A stretch of 64,000 nt of DNA from Ruminococcaceae bacterium UBA7127 (GCA_002493005.1 DKXL01000003.1:1779-65778), one strand, 5' to 3'; positions 16,067 through 25,260 are shown, counted from the first letter of the stretch. Numbers and translations: made by a program. Notes: generated by a model from the letters alone, not told the origin.

Positions 16067-16117
16067 GCAAAGCCCTTTTGTAATCAGCTTAAGGTGAGAA
16101 TAAATCGACAACAAAAC

Positions 16118-16146
16118 AGAGGTGACTGCGATTGCAATCACCTCAT
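16118..16146 (-). terminator. terminator-like hairpin ending the 16.7-kb minus-strand transcript
   Basis: In minus-strand RNA GAGGUGAUUGC pairs fully (one U-G) with GCAGUCACCUC over 4 nt, then UGUUUUG. On the plus strand the U-G becomes a C-A mismatch, so the minus strand is favoured. Confidence 0.6.
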
Positions 16147-16557
16147 AAATTTTATAAATAATAATTTACGTTAAATCTAACTAAATCTTTGGACTCATTC
16201 CTTTACATTATTTTACGAAAAAATTAAATGTACATTGGTTTAATCTCCGTTCATAAGATAGATTCAAAAAATTGTTGTTATCTCATTGGACTAACCACCA
16301 TAAAGTTAAATTTTTATGTATTTCATTACCTACATCTATATTAAATTTTATTAAGCATCCGTTCTTCCGTAATATTAAAAGCTATTGGTTAACAATTACA
16401 AAATTGGACGAATACAATCAATTTATAATATTTGGATTTTGACTGCTTTAACACGAATTCGAAACACTACTTATGATTAAAAAATTAAAATATGTTTTAT
16501 AACATCAAAATAATCAGCTGTTTCGACAAAACAATTAAGGAATTAATTAACTAATGC

Positions 16558-16638
16558 TTAGAATATACGGACAGATGAATTTGGGGGTAAGCTCCGCATA
16601 TAATCTTTAATTTGTTTGATATAAGGTTTTCTTGTCAT
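16558..16638 (-). CDS. 26-aa ORF with strong promoter and RBS, possible gene remnant
   Basis: The ATG at 16638 has AAGGAGG 7 nt upstream and the leader follows a fully consensus promoter. The product begins MTRKPYIKQIKDYMRSLPPN and ends SSVRIF before TAA. The N-terminus resembles the opening of DUF6088/AbiEi-type antitoxins (helix, then S-L-P-P-x-S-x-V), which would normally continue for ~180 residues. After the stop only short coding-like pieces in other frames are seen. It could be a truncated antitoxin, a real small protein or a leader peptide. The family guess is weak. Confidence 0.4.
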   Translation of the reverse strand: MTRKPYIKQIKDYMRSLPPNSSVRIF

Positions 16639-16698
16639 ATTAAAACCTCCTTGCTTATTAAGAACTTGTTAAACTCTTAAGTTCTTTTCTTTGTCTAT

Positions 16699-16727
16699 AT
16701 TATACAGTATGTTTTTAACATTGTCAA
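16699..16727 (-). promoter_or_regulatory. perfect consensus sigma-A promoter
   Basis: TTGACA (complement at 16722-16727), 17-nt spacer, TATAAT (complement at 16699-16704). It drives the 26-codon ORF. Confidence 0.8.
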
Positions 16728-16815
16728 CACTTTTATTAAAATTATTTAAATTTTTATTTTTTAAAAACCTATTGATGTATTAAATTAAATATGGTATAAT
16801 TAAAATGTTGAGCAG

Positions 16816-16850
16816 AAAACTCCTTCCGTATTTTGGAAGGAGTTTTGTTA
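16816..16850 (-). terminator. terminator after the TfoX-like gene
   Basis: AAAACTCCTTCC pairs perfectly with GGAAGGAGTTTT over 7 nt. The T tail is short on the minus strand and somewhat better on the plus strand, so it may work both ways. Confidence 0.65.
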
Positions 16851-16868
16851 TTATATATGGAATTAGTA

Positions 16869-17183
16869 TTACTTTTTCTTCTTGCGCTGAGGAAGCTCGT
16901 CAAACATTTCCTCTACCATTTTTTTAAGCAGCTCTGCATCATCAATAATTGTAACGGGCAGCATAGGCTTTGCCCCCTTGTATGGTGGTTCCTCCACACT
17001 GTCGGGCATATATTTACGGCTCGCCTCAGTGATTTTTACCATAAATCCGCTGCCGTAAATACCACCGAAAATTCTCTCTTTGTAATAGAAAACATATCCG
17101 CCCATCATTGGTATATTGCGAACTTCATCAAGTCCGTCCAACTGACCCATTATGTAATTTGCAAGTTCTTTTGCATCTGACAT
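16869..17183 (-). CDS. TfoX/Sxy N-terminal domain protein
   Basis: 104 aa consisting of one TfoX_N domain: DAKELANYIMGQL, RNIPMMGGYVFYYKERIFGG, then MVKITEASRKYMPD and a Lys-rich end. In proteobacteria TfoX/Sxy promotes competence, but short stand-alone Firmicute versions have no proven function. The ATG at 17183 has AGAGGTG 6 nt upstream; a GTG nine nt earlier overlaps that site. It follows azlD by ~14 nt and may be the last gene of the azlCD operon. Confidence 0.85.
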   Translation of the reverse strand: MSDAKELANYIMGQLDGLDEVRNIPMMGGYVFYYKERIFGGIYGSGFMVKITEASRKYMPDSVEEPPYKGAKPMLPVTIIDDAELLKKMVEEMFDELPQRKKKK

Positions 17184-17197
17184 TTTATACACCTCTT

Positions 17198-17518
17198 TTA
17201 TAATACTAACGGAATAATCAACTCTGCGATAAAGACTACCGCACAGCTGAACATTGCCACCTTAAACAAGCTTGCTCCGAACCATGCGGCGATTATGCCG
17301 ACTAACAATGCACAAACACCTGAAATCGGACTTTGCGTTGCATTAATAATAGCCGGGAATGTCATTACAGCAAGTGTAACATAAGGCACATAATACAAGA
17401 ACGATTGTAAAAATTGACTTTTGATTTGCTTTTTGATAAGTGTGAGCGGTAACACACGAATTGCATACGTCACACCAAACATAATTAATATGTAGATATA
17501 GGGGTTGTGTGTCATCAT
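17198..17518 (-). CDS. azlD: AzlD branched-chain amino acid export subunit
   Basis: 106 aa with about four membrane helices and the family pattern of a small AzlD partner (MFGVTYAIRVLPL near the N-terminus, WFGASLF near the end). AzlC and AzlD form an exporter for branched-chain amino acids and related compounds. The start overlaps the azlC stop (ATGA), indicating translational coupling; the second of two adjacent ATGs has better spacing from GGGGAGGG. Confidence 0.92.
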   Translation of the reverse strand: MMTHNPYIYILIMFGVTYAIRVLPLTLIKKQIKSQFLQSFLYYVPYVTLAVMTFPAIINATQSPISGVCALLVGIIAAWFGASLFKVAMFSCAVVFIAELIIPLVL

Positions 17519-18249
17519 TCACCCTCCCCTGACGGCTTTTTGGGAAAGATAATTGCCGCACCGGCGGAAATAACTACAGTAAGAATTATTGTGCGCATAC
17601 CGGCTGAAAGCTCTGAAACTAACGGCAAATAGGTTGATGCAAAACTTGCCGCAAAGCAAAATATGATTATCCCCGCTATTATTTTATCCTTGCGTGCAGG
17701 CGGTATTATTACAGCTAAAAACATTCCATATAAAGCCACACTGAATGCACTGACGAGTCTGAGCGGTAAAAGATTGCCTGCAACAGTACCTAAAGCAGTA
17801 CCTATTGCCCATAACGGTATAGACATAAGCATTGCACCATAATTATAATACGGATTAAGATATCCCGGACGAGCGATTGAAACAGCAAAAATCTCGTCTG
17901 TTATTCCAAAGCTCATCGCAAGACGATGCCTTAGCTTCATTTGCGGATTTATCCGCTGGCTCATAGCACAGCTCATAAGCATATATCTGGCATTAACTAT
18001 CAAGGTGATTAAAGCCATTTCAATATAAGGAGCATTATCGGCAATCAGTGTAAATGCGGCATATTCGCCTGCTGACGCACTGCACAAAAAGCTTGCAATC
18101 AATCCCTGAAATGCAGAAAGCCCTGCGTTTTTAGCCGCTATTCCTAAAGAAAATGATACTGCAAGATAGCCAAGTCCAATCGGTATGCCATTTCGCAAAC
18201 CTTCTGAAAAGGCTTTTTTGTTTTCGTTTTTAATATTTAAAGTTTTCAT
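17515..18249 (-). CDS. azlC: AzlC family branched-chain amino acid exporter
   Basis: 244 aa, seven to eight helices, with the AzlC motifs GLRNGIPIGLGYLAVSFSLG, LICSASAGEYAAF-like core, NARYMLMSCAMSQ and FGITDEIFAVS. Larger subunit of the AzlCD exporter. The ATG at 18249 follows AGGAGAG; upstream in-frame codons fall in the leader hairpin region. A promoter and a hairpin ending in a T run lie upstream, suggesting regulation by premature termination. Confidence 0.93.
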   Translation of the reverse strand: MKTLNIKNENKKAFSEGLRNGIPIGLGYLAVSFSLGIAAKNAGLSAFQGLIASFLCSASAGEYAAFTLIADNAPYIEMALITLIVNARYMLMSCAMSQRINPQMKLRHRLAMSFGITDEIFAVSIARPGYLNPYYNYGAMLMSIPLWAIGTALGTVAGNLLPLRLVSAFSVALYGMFLAVIIPPARKDKIIAGIIIFCFAASFASTYLPLVSELSAGMRTIILTVVISAGAAIIFPKKPSGEGE

Positions 18250-18276
18250 ATACTCTCCTAAGGCAGTGTCCTGTAC

Positions 18277-18316
18277 AGTAAAAGAAAACCTTGACAAATT
18301 AATATTTATCAAGGTT
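18277..18316 (-). promoter_or_regulatory. attenuator-like hairpin in the azlCD leader
   Basis: In minus-strand RNA AACCUUGAUAAAU (18316-18304) pairs along 13 positions (one U-G) with AUUUGUCAAGGUU over a 4-nt loop, then UUCUUUUACU. It lies between promoter and start codon. The U-G pair would be a C-A mismatch on the other strand, so it is built for the azl transcript. Confidence 0.55.
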
Positions 18317-18328
18317 TATACTTAGTAT

Positions 18329-18357
18329 ATTGTATTACAAAAAACGGCACTTGTCAA
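18329..18357 (-). promoter_or_regulatory. sigma-A promoter of azlCD
   Basis: TTGACA (complement 18352-18357), 17-nt spacer, TACAAT (complement 18329-18334). Confidence 0.7.
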
Positions 18358-18373
18358 ATTATAGGAGAATAAA

Positions 18374-19279
18374 TCACTTTCTTTTTCGATTTATTTTTCT
18401 AAAGAGTTTTTTGAGGCTGAAAGCCTTGATTTGCGCATGGTATACATAATTAATTTCTGCACATATCATAAGGCAAACCATACAAAAATATATCCAAATC
18501 ATAATTACAGCCAAACGTGTGAGTCCGCCGTAGATTGAAAATCCATTAAAATCATCTACATAAATTGAAATTCCAAACGAAAGCACAAACCACGAAGCCG
18601 CGCATAAAAATGCTCCCGGAAGCTGATATTTTATTCCGTACTCCTTACGTGTATGTTTGTTAATATTTGGAAAGTTACGATATATGGCGGCAAACAAAAA
18701 CATTAATATTATAAAAAATATTATGAATCTGAGATTATAAATTATCCCAACAAAGTCAGGCAACAAAACAAGAAACGGGCTGAGCAAGTCATTGAGTGAT
18801 GAGCCGAGTACAATTATAAACAAAGATACAAGTAAAAGCAAAAAGAATACCAATGTATAAATCATAGCTGCTATGCGTCTGAACAGCCAGTTTCGGTTTT
18901 CGTAAGCATCATACACTCGGTTGATACCATTAGTAATAGCATTTATACCTTGCGACGCCGACCATAATGTGATAACCAGCGATATGAGAGATATACCTAC
19001 CGCACTGTCATAAACACTGCTTAGATAATCTGTAATTTCATCGACCATTTGCAATGTAAACACGCTTTTGAGGGCTGTTTCAATAAGGTCAATCGGGATT
19101 TGAAGGGTTTGAAGCAGTGATACTACAAACATTGAAAGCGGCACTGATGACAAAATAATAAAAAATGCCGATTGACCTGCTATTGCAAATATATTGTCGT
19201 GGCTGATTTTACTTAAAATAGGGTCATATTTTGAAGTTATCTTTTCATATAGAGTAATTATTTTTTTAATAAATTTCAT
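18374..19279 (-). CDS. YihY/BrkB family membrane protein
   Basis: 301 aa with six predicted helices. Motifs: DNIFAIAGQSAFFIILSSVP near the N-terminus, LWSASQGINAITNGINRVYD in the middle and YGGLTRLAVIMIWIYF near the end. These match the YihY/virulence-factor BrkB family, once misnamed RNase BN. The function is not established; transport is suspected. The ATG at 19279 is used; the upstream site is weak. A basic C-terminus (KKLFRKINRKRK) follows the last helix. Confidence 0.9.
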   Translation of the reverse strand: MKFIKKIITLYEKITSKYDPILSKISHDNIFAIAGQSAFFIILSSVPLSMFVVSLLQTLQIPIDLIETALKSVFTLQMVDEITDYLSSVYDSAVGISLISLVITLWSASQGINAITNGINRVYDAYENRNWLFRRIAAMIYTLVFFLLLLVSLFIIVLGSSLNDLLSPFLVLLPDFVGIIYNLRFIIFFIILMFLFAAIYRNFPNINKHTRKEYGIKYQLPGAFLCAASWFVLSFGISIYVDDFNGFSIYGGLTRLAVIMIWIYFCMVCLMICAEINYVYHAQIKAFSLKKLFRKINRKRK

Positions 19280-19319
19280 ATCATCACCTGACACAATCAA
19301 GCGCTTAATCTACAGGGAT

Positions 19320-20078
19320 TTACTTTCCGTTCTTTTTCATCTGAACATTATACGAAATACGGGTTAGCAAATTTTCACTTACGAAATGCTGTAAAAACTT
19401 TGTGGCTTTCATCTCAAAACCCGGTGTAATAACCATTTTCCCTTTGAGAGTCTTGTCGACAGCATACTTTGCTACATACTGAGGTGTAAGACCGCGAATA
19501 CAGAATTTTACATTTGCCACATCATTAAAATTAGTTTGGACAGGCCCGGGACAAAGCACAGACACGCCGACATTTATATTGTCACGGCGCATCTCCTCGT
19601 GAACAGCCTGTGTTAAGCGAACAACGTAATTTTTGGAGGCATAGTAGCTTGAAAAGGTTGGCCCTGCAAGGAAGCCTGCCGCTGAACCCACATTAAGAAT
19701 ATGACCTGAGTTGCGTTGAACCATATCTTTTAAATATAGCTTTGTGAGAATGTGAACCGCGCACACGTTAGTGTGAATAAGCTGGATTTCGGTCTGAAGA
19801 GGAACATCAACAAATTTACCGTAAGCGCCAAAGCCTGCGTTGTTAACAAGAAAATCGATATTCTCGTTCTTTGTGTGCTTATACAAATCAAAGCAATCCT
19901 CTTCCCTTGATAAATCAAGCGTAATTACACGAACATTTACATTTGTAAGCTCATCACGAAGTTTGTAAAGCTTGTCTGTACTGCGTGCAACTAAAATTAA
20001 GTCATAGCCGATAGAAGCGAGATATCGTGCAATTTCCTTGCCGATACCTGAGCTTGCGCCTGTAATTAATGCTTTCAT
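19320..20078 (-). CDS. short-chain dehydrogenase/reductase
   Basis: 252-aa classical SDR: ALITGASSGIGKEIARYLA (NAD(P)-binding TGxxxGIG), NNAGFGAYG, the catalytic Ser/Tyr/Lys in GSAAGFLAG and YYASKNYV, and CPGPVQTNF. Substrate unknown; the sequence is closest in style to the DltE/YqjQ-like group acting on lipids or other hydrophobic alcohols. Its start overlaps the methyltransferase stop by one base (TGATG), so the two are co-translated. Confidence 0.92.
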   Translation of the reverse strand: MKALITGASSGIGKEIARYLASIGYDLILVARSTDKLYKLRDELTNVNVRVITLDLSREEDCFDLYKHTKNENIDFLVNNAGFGAYGKFVDVPLQTEIQLIHTNVCAVHILTKLYLKDMVQRNSGHILNVGSAAGFLAGPTFSSYYASKNYVVRLTQAVHEEMRRDNINVGVSVLCPGPVQTNFNDVANVKFCIRGLTPQYVAKYAVDKTLKGKMVITPGFEMKATKFLQHFVSENLLTRISYNVQMKKNGK

Positions 20079-20719
20079 CAGATTTGCTCCTTAGGTTTTT
20101 CTGCTATTGCACAAAGCCAGCTTGTGCCGCTTTGTGTATATGTTTTAACATTTACATATCCGCAATCTTCAAGTAATTGTGCTATCTCGTTTTCATCAAC
20201 AGCTTTGATTCCGAGCATTTTTTCTACTCTCTCCCATTTAAAGGGGTCGTCATCACTTCTAAGCATCTCAAAAATCATAAGCAATTTACCGCCGCTTTTC
20301 AGCACACGCATAATTTCTTTGAGGTCATTGGGTTTATCAGGCCAAAAGTAAAAAGTTTCGACCGCAGTAACGATATCAAAGCAATTATCGTCAAAAGGAA
20401 GTGATGAAACAGAGGCTTGCTTTATGTTGGCTTTTCCGCAAAGAATACTCTTTGAATTGAGTTTTTGGGATTTTTTTACACACAGCTCAGAATAATCGAT
20501 TCCGCAAACCTTGCCGTTTCCAACCATATTACACAGTTTTGACACTGTTTGTCCGCCGCCGCAACCAATATCGAGAACCTTACTTCCAAGTTCAATTTGG
20601 ATATGCTCAAGTCCCCAATCAGTCAGCGAGGAATGATTCTTGTTCATTGATTTTATCATCATCTTGCCCCAAAAGCCATTGGGCTTGGCGGCATTTTCAA
20701 CTAACTTGTGATATTTCAA
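20078..20719 (-). CDS. class I SAM-dependent methyltransferase
   Basis: 213 aa of the UbiE/Methyltransf_11 type: KVLDIGCGGGQTVSKL (SAM loop I), GIDYSELCV, LPFDDNCFDIVTAVETFYFW, LKEIMRVLKSGGKLL. The end (SGTSWLCAIAEKP) is usual for such enzymes. Substrate unknown. The start is TTG 20719 with AAGGAG upstream. First gene of a two-gene operon with the SDR. Confidence 0.92.
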   Translation of the reverse strand: MKYHKLVENAAKPNGFWGKMMIKSMNKNHSSLTDWGLEHIQIELGSKVLDIGCGGGQTVSKLCNMVGNGKVCGIDYSELCVKKSQKLNSKSILCGKANIKQASVSSLPFDDNCFDIVTAVETFYFWPDKPNDLKEIMRVLKSGGKLLMIFEMLRSDDDPFKWERVEKMLGIKAVDENEIAQLLEDCGYVNVKTYTQSGTSWLCAIAEKPKEQI

Positions 20720-20797
20720 TCTGTTTCTCTCCTTGTAATCGGAATTTTTTGCTCTGTTATTATGTAAAGTACGAAATTATCTGTTCAACGGACAAAA

Positions 20798-22168
20798 CTA
20801 TTTATTAAAGAAATTATAAAGCCCCATAACAAAAACTATCAAAACTATTACAGGCAAGATATATGTCATATAAGGGCGCATAAACTTTTTAATTTTTAAG
20901 CCCTTGCCTGTATTTGCCTCGTTGACAAATTTATCCCAGCCCCAGCCTTTTTTGCTTACGCAGAAGAAAATATAGATTAATGTGCCCAACGGTAAAATTA
21001 TATTGCTTACCAAAAAGTCTTCAAGATCCATAACGCTTGTGCCTTCTCCAAGCGGCTGAAAACCGTTTAAAAGGTTAAAGCCTAATGCGCACGGCAGTGA
21101 CAGTACAAACATCATAACACCATTAATCAAGCAGGTTTTCTTTCTGCTCCATCCTGTGATATCCATTGTAGAAGCTATTATGCCCTCGAATACAGCAAAA
21201 ATTGTAGAAAGCGACGCAAACGACATAAATATGAAGAACAGACTGCCCCACAAACGACCCATAGGAATATTGTTAAAAATATTGGGTAATGTAATGAAAA
21301 TCAATCCGGGGCCGCTGTCAGGCTGAACACCGTTTGCAAAGCAGGCAGGGAAAATAATCAAACCTGCAACAAAGGCAACAAATGTATCAAGCAATGCAAC
21401 ATTGACTGCCTCTCCCATAAGCGCTCTGTCTTTGCCTATATAGCTTCCGAATATAGCCATTGCACCGATACCCAGGCTAAGCGTAAAGAACGCTTGGTTC
21501 ATTGCGGCAACTATTACATTGCCGATACCGGCATCAGTCATTCTTTGAAAATCAGGCACAAGATAGAATGCCAAACCCTTTTCTCCGCCGCTCATAAATA
21601 TGCTGTTTACAGCAAGAACCAGCATAATGATAAGCAACGCAATCATCATAAACTTTGTTATGCGTTCAAGTCCGTTCTTTAACCCAAAAGAACAGACAAG
21701 GAAACCGATAACAACAACAATCAGCATATAAAAGACCAATGAATTGCCGTCAAGCAGCATATTGTTAAAATATTCGCCGACTCCATTGGTGTCAAGTTCT
21801 TCAAAGTCACCCTTTGCCGTAGACACAAAATATCGGAGCATCCAGCCTGTTACGGTTGTATAAAACATCATCAAAAGATACATACCTATAACAGATAAAT
21901 ATCCGTGAAGATGCCACTTTGAGCCTTTTGGTTCAAGCTGTTGATAAAGTCTTGCAGGACTTTTTTGGCTTGCACGTCCGAGCGAAAACTCCATTGTCAT
22001 TACAGGAATTCCCAAAATAAGCAGAAAAAACAGATAAATTAATACAAATATTCCGCCGCCGTATTGACCGACAATATACGGGAACTTCCACACATTGCCT
22101 ATACCTATGGCGCATCCTGCACTCAGCAGAATAAATCCTAATCTGCTGCCGAGTCGTTCTCTTTCCAT
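20798..22168 (-). CDS. sodium-dependent transporter, SNF family
   Basis: 456 aa, twelve helices, LeuT fold. The Na+- and substrate-site motif in TM1 is clear (SAGCAIGIGNVWKFPYIVGQ), followed by FFLLILGIPVMTMEFSLGRA and in TM6 FTLSLGIGAMAIFGSYI. This imports an amino acid or similar solute with Na+. Bacterial members with 11-12 helices are common; the substrate cannot be read from sequence. The gene lies 14 nt downstream of the RlmD-like gene. Confidence 0.95.
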   Translation of the reverse strand: MERERLGSRLGFILLSAGCAIGIGNVWKFPYIVGQYGGGIFVLIYLFFLLILGIPVMTMEFSLGRASQKSPARLYQQLEPKGSKWHLHGYLSVIGMYLLMMFYTTVTGWMLRYFVSTAKGDFEELDTNGVGEYFNNMLLDGNSLVFYMLIVVVIGFLVCSFGLKNGLERITKFMMIALLIIMLVLAVNSIFMSGGEKGLAFYLVPDFQRMTDAGIGNVIVAAMNQAFFTLSLGIGAMAIFGSYIGKDRALMGEAVNVALLDTFVAFVAGLIIFPACFANGVQPDSGPGLIFITLPNIFNNIPMGRLWGSLFFIFMSFASLSTIFAVFEGIIASTMDITGWSRKKTCLINGVMMFVLSLPCALGFNLLNGFQPLGEGTSVMDLEDFLVSNIILPLGTLIYIFFCVSKKGWGWDKFVNEANTGKGLKIKKFMRPYMTYILPVIVLIVFVMGLYNFFNK

Positions 22169-22182
22169 AATCTTAACATCCC

Positions 22183-23574
22183 CTATCCTATTACATTATT
22201 GTTATTATGTTCACTCTTTGTTATCAACACAACACTCTCAACATGGGCTGTGCGGCTGAACATATCGCATGGGGTAATCTCCTTTGGCTCGTACCCCTGC
22301 TGAGTAAAAAATTTTAAATCTCGCGCCAAGGTTGCAGGATCACACGATACATAGACCACCCGACTTGGTGACATCTGTGAAACTGTTTTAACAAGGTCCG
22401 CCCCACATCCTTTGCGGGGCGGGTCAAGAATTACGACATCAGGCTTTAATCCCTCATTCTTAAGCTGCTTTGCGGCAGATGATGCGTCACCGCAGATAAA
22501 CCTTGCATTTGTAATGCCGTTTACGGCTGCATTTTGTTTTGCATCCTCTATTGCCTGATCAACAATTTCTACTCCCACAAGCATTTTACATTCTTTTGCC
22601 ATTGTCAACCCTATTGTACCTGTTCCGCAATATAAATCAAGGAGAATTTCGTCGGATTTGAGATTTGCATACTCTTTTGCCTTGTTATAAAGTTTTTCTG
22701 CCTGTCGGCGGTTGACCTGCCAGAACGAAAACGGAGAGATTTTAAATTTTAATGAACACAACTCATCTGTAATATAATCACTGCCGTATACAGTGCGATT
22801 TTTTGCTCCTAAAATTACGTTTGTTTTTTCTCTGTTAGAATTAATAACCACACTTTTTAAGTTAGTGAATTCAGACCTGAGCATTTTTATAAGCAAATCT
22901 TCCTGTTTGAGTCCGTTGCCGTTGACAACATAACAGACCATAAGCTCTCCGGTTACCTCGCCCATTCTGATATAAATATGGCGCAATCTGCCCTTGCCCG
23001 TCTGCTCATTGTAAATATCATTGTCGGTGCGCTGAACAAAAGTTCTTGTTATATTAACCACTTTTGTGAAGATTTCAGGCTGAAGCGCACAATCGGCACA
23101 GTCAACTATACGATGACTGTGAAATGAGTAAAAGCCAATCAGAATATTTCCATCTCTGTCAACACCTATGGGAAACTGAGCCTTGTTGCGGTATCGCATA
23201 ATAGAATCCGAGGTGATAATTGGCTTATAGCATACATTTTCTATACCGCTGATTCGCTGCACAGCATCCACTACTCTCTGCTGCTTAATTTTACATTCTT
23301 CTTCATAACTTATATGACGCCAAACGCATCCGCCGCATTGTGAAAAGATTGAGCAGTCAGGCTCAATACGTGACGGTGAGGGTGTTATAATTTTTTCAAT
23401 TTTGCCAAAAGCATATGTCTTTTTTACCTTTAGTATTCGCACCAAAAGCTCGTCACCAATTGCGGATAGCGGCACAAACACAGCCATTCCGTCTGCGGTT
23501 TTGCCTACACCGCTGCCCTCGGCGGTTGCTGATGTTATTTTTAAATTTATAACATCATTCTTTTTAAGAGTCAT
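22183..23574 (-). CDS. rlmD: 23S rRNA (uracil-5-)-methyltransferase, RlmD/RlmCD family
   Basis: 463 aa, three parts: an N-terminal TRAM RNA-binding domain (residues ~1-60), a 4Fe-4S cluster site (CSIFSQCGGCVWRH plus a later ADC), and a SAM methyltransferase domain with LDLYCGTGTIGLTMA, DPPRKGCG and the nucleophile in VYVSCDPATLARDL. It makes m5U in 23S rRNA; Gram-positive homologues (RlmCD) can modify two sites. The gene is divergent from murC. The chosen ATG is the first in frame. Confidence 0.95.
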   Translation of the reverse strand: MTLKKNDVINLKITSATAEGSGVGKTADGMAVFVPLSAIGDELLVRILKVKKTYAFGKIEKIITPSPSRIEPDCSIFSQCGGCVWRHISYEEECKIKQQRVVDAVQRISGIENVCYKPIITSDSIMRYRNKAQFPIGVDRDGNILIGFYSFHSHRIVDCADCALQPEIFTKVVNITRTFVQRTDNDIYNEQTGKGRLRHIYIRMGEVTGELMVCYVVNGNGLKQEDLLIKMLRSEFTNLKSVVINSNREKTNVILGAKNRTVYGSDYITDELCSLKFKISPFSFWQVNRRQAEKLYNKAKEYANLKSDEILLDLYCGTGTIGLTMAKECKMLVGVEIVDQAIEDAKQNAAVNGITNARFICGDASSAAKQLKNEGLKPDVVILDPPRKGCGADLVKTVSQMSPSRVVYVSCDPATLARDLKFFTQQGYEPKEITPCDMFSRTAHVESVVLITKSEHNNNNVIG

Positions 23575-23817
23575 AATATCACCGATGATTAGATATTTTT
23601 TAAAAATTTAAAGTCGTATAATTTTTAACGCCAAAGCGCCTATATACATACGATATTCATAATAATATTTTACCATCATCAGCTTTATTTGGCAACAGAA
23701 AAAAATATTGACAAAATATTAATTTAGGTATTTATTTTTTAACACTAAAGCCTTATAATAATAGAGTACTGTTTTTTTATTTTTTTAATATACATATTAG
23801 GAATGGAGTGGACTATT

Positions 23818-25203
23818 GTGAATTACGACAGTCTTATGGATAATATTAAGAGAATTCATTTTATCGGCATTGGCGGCAGCGGTATGTGCCCTCTGGCTGA
23901 AATTTTGCGTGCTGAAGGATATGAGCTGTCAGGCTCGGATATGAATGAAGGAGAAACACTTGACCGCATCAAGGGCTACGGTATTCCTGTTTATATGAAT
24001 CACAGTGCCGAAAATGTTAAGGATGCAGAGCTTGTTGTGTATTCTGCAGCAATTAAGGAAACTAACCCCGAGAGAATGGAAGCGGAAAGGCTTGGAATCC
24101 CCTGCATTGAAAGAAGCGTTATGCTCGGTGTTGTTACAAGAAGATACAAAAGAAGCATAGCTGTTTCGGGCACTCACGGCAAAACTACCACAACTGCAAT
24201 GCTATCGCAAATTTTAATCGGAAGCGGATTTGAACCGTCAGCTATAATCGGCGGCAAGCTGCCTTTTATCGGCGGTAACAGCTATGTAGGCACCAGCGAC
24301 ATCATTGTTTGTGAGGCGTGTGAATATGTTGACACATTTTTGCAGCTTAATCCGTATATCTCAATTATTTTAAATATTGACGCTGACCATCTTGATTACT
24401 TTAAAAATCTCGGCAATATTAAAAAATCATTTAACCAATTTTCCAAACAGACAACAGGTGCGCTCGTTATTAACGGCGACGATCAAAACACATTGGACGC
24501 TGTTAAAAATATTGAAATACCTAAAATCACATTTGGTTTTGGAGAAAGCTGTGTTTACAGAGCAGTGAATGAAAGCAGTGACAAAGGTATTCACGAGCAG
24601 TTTGACCTTTATTATAAAGGAGATAAGCTTACTACAATCAAGCTGATAGTACCCGGCAAGCACAATGTATACAATGCTCTTGCCGCTGCTGCAACTGCAC
24701 ATTACCTGGGCGCTACGGCAAATGAAATTTCTGAAAATCTGCATAAATTCGGAGGAGTACACAGAAGATTTGAGATTTTGGGCACTCCTGACGGAATTAC
24801 AGTTGCAGATGATTTTGCTCATCATCCAACAGAGCTTACTGCAACTCTGAATGCTGCAATGAATATGGGTTTTAATAAGGTATGGGCAGTGTTCCAGCCT
24901 CACACCTTCTCAAGAACTGCTACTTTGCTTGATGACTTTGCAGAGGCACTTAAAATTCCTGACAAAGCTATTATTTCTGAGATTTTACCCGTCAGAGAAA
25001 CCAACACCTACAATATTTATTCAACTGACCTCGGTGCAAAGGTTCCCGGCTCTGTCTGTCTTGATACGTTTGAAGAAATCACAGATTATGTATGCCAAAA
25101 TGCTAAGGAGGGAGATCTTATCCTTACTATGGGCGGCGGCAATGTGTATATGTGTGCCAATATGATTTATAAGCAGTTAAAATATATGGAGGAAAATAAG
25201 TAA
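23818..25203 (+). CDS. murC: UDP-N-acetylmuramate--L-alanine ligase
   Basis: Adds L-Ala to UDP-MurNAc, the first peptide step of peptidoglycan synthesis. 461 aa with the complete Mur ligase layout: Rossmann start HFIGIGGSGMCPLAEIL, ATP site VSGTHGKTTTTAML, INIDADHLDYF-like centre (LNIDADHLDYFKN), and HHPTELTATL and QPHTFSRTATLLDDF in the C-terminal domain. The start is GTG 23818, about 9 nt after GGAG; the ATG at 23803 overlaps that element. Monocistronic with a strong terminator. Confidence 0.97.
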   Translation: MNYDSLMDNIKRIHFIGIGGSGMCPLAEILRAEGYELSGSDMNEGETLDRIKGYGIPVYMNHSAENVKDAELVVYSAAIKETNPERMEAERLGIPCIERSVMLGVVTRRYKRSIAVSGTHGKTTTTAMLSQILIGSGFEPSAIIGGKLPFIGGNSYVGTSDIIVCEACEYVDTFLQLNPYISIILNIDADHLDYFKNLGNIKKSFNQFSKQTTGALVINGDDQNTLDAVKNIEIPKITFGFGESCVYRAVNESSDKGIHEQFDLYYKGDKLTTIKLIVPGKHNVYNALAAAATAHYLGATANEISENLHKFGGVHRRFEILGTPDGITVADDFAHHPTELTATLNAAMNMGFNKVWAVFQPHTFSRTATLLDDFAEALKIPDKAIISEILPVRETNTYNIYSTDLGAKVPGSVCLDTFEEITDYVCQNAKEGDLILTMGGGNVYMCANMIYKQLKYMEENK

Positions 25204-25260
25204 TAGATTTCAACTGTTTTTTAGCTATTTATTATAAAAATAATGTTATAGATAAACGCA

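Larger units (their letters stand above)
16067..16868. other. 800-bp AT-rich region with no ordinary gene
   Basis: It contains only a consensus minus-strand promoter (16699-16727), a 5'-leader hairpin (AAGAACTT/AAGTTCTT, 16660-16686), a 26-codon ORF (16558-16638), about 400 nt without coding signal, and a terminator-like hairpin at 16121-16146. On the plus side a terminator pair lies at 16816-16846. It may be the site of a decayed gene or a non-coding transcript. Confidence 0.6.

Noticed and set aside
18249..18357. T-box or leader-peptide attenuator for azlCD
   Set aside because: The leader is too short for a T-box, and I found no start codon followed by regulatory Leu/Ile/Val codons.
23575..23817. 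Promoter of murC
   Set aside because: TTGACA (23708-23713) and TATAAT (23754-23759) are present but 40 nt apart, so they do not form one promoter.
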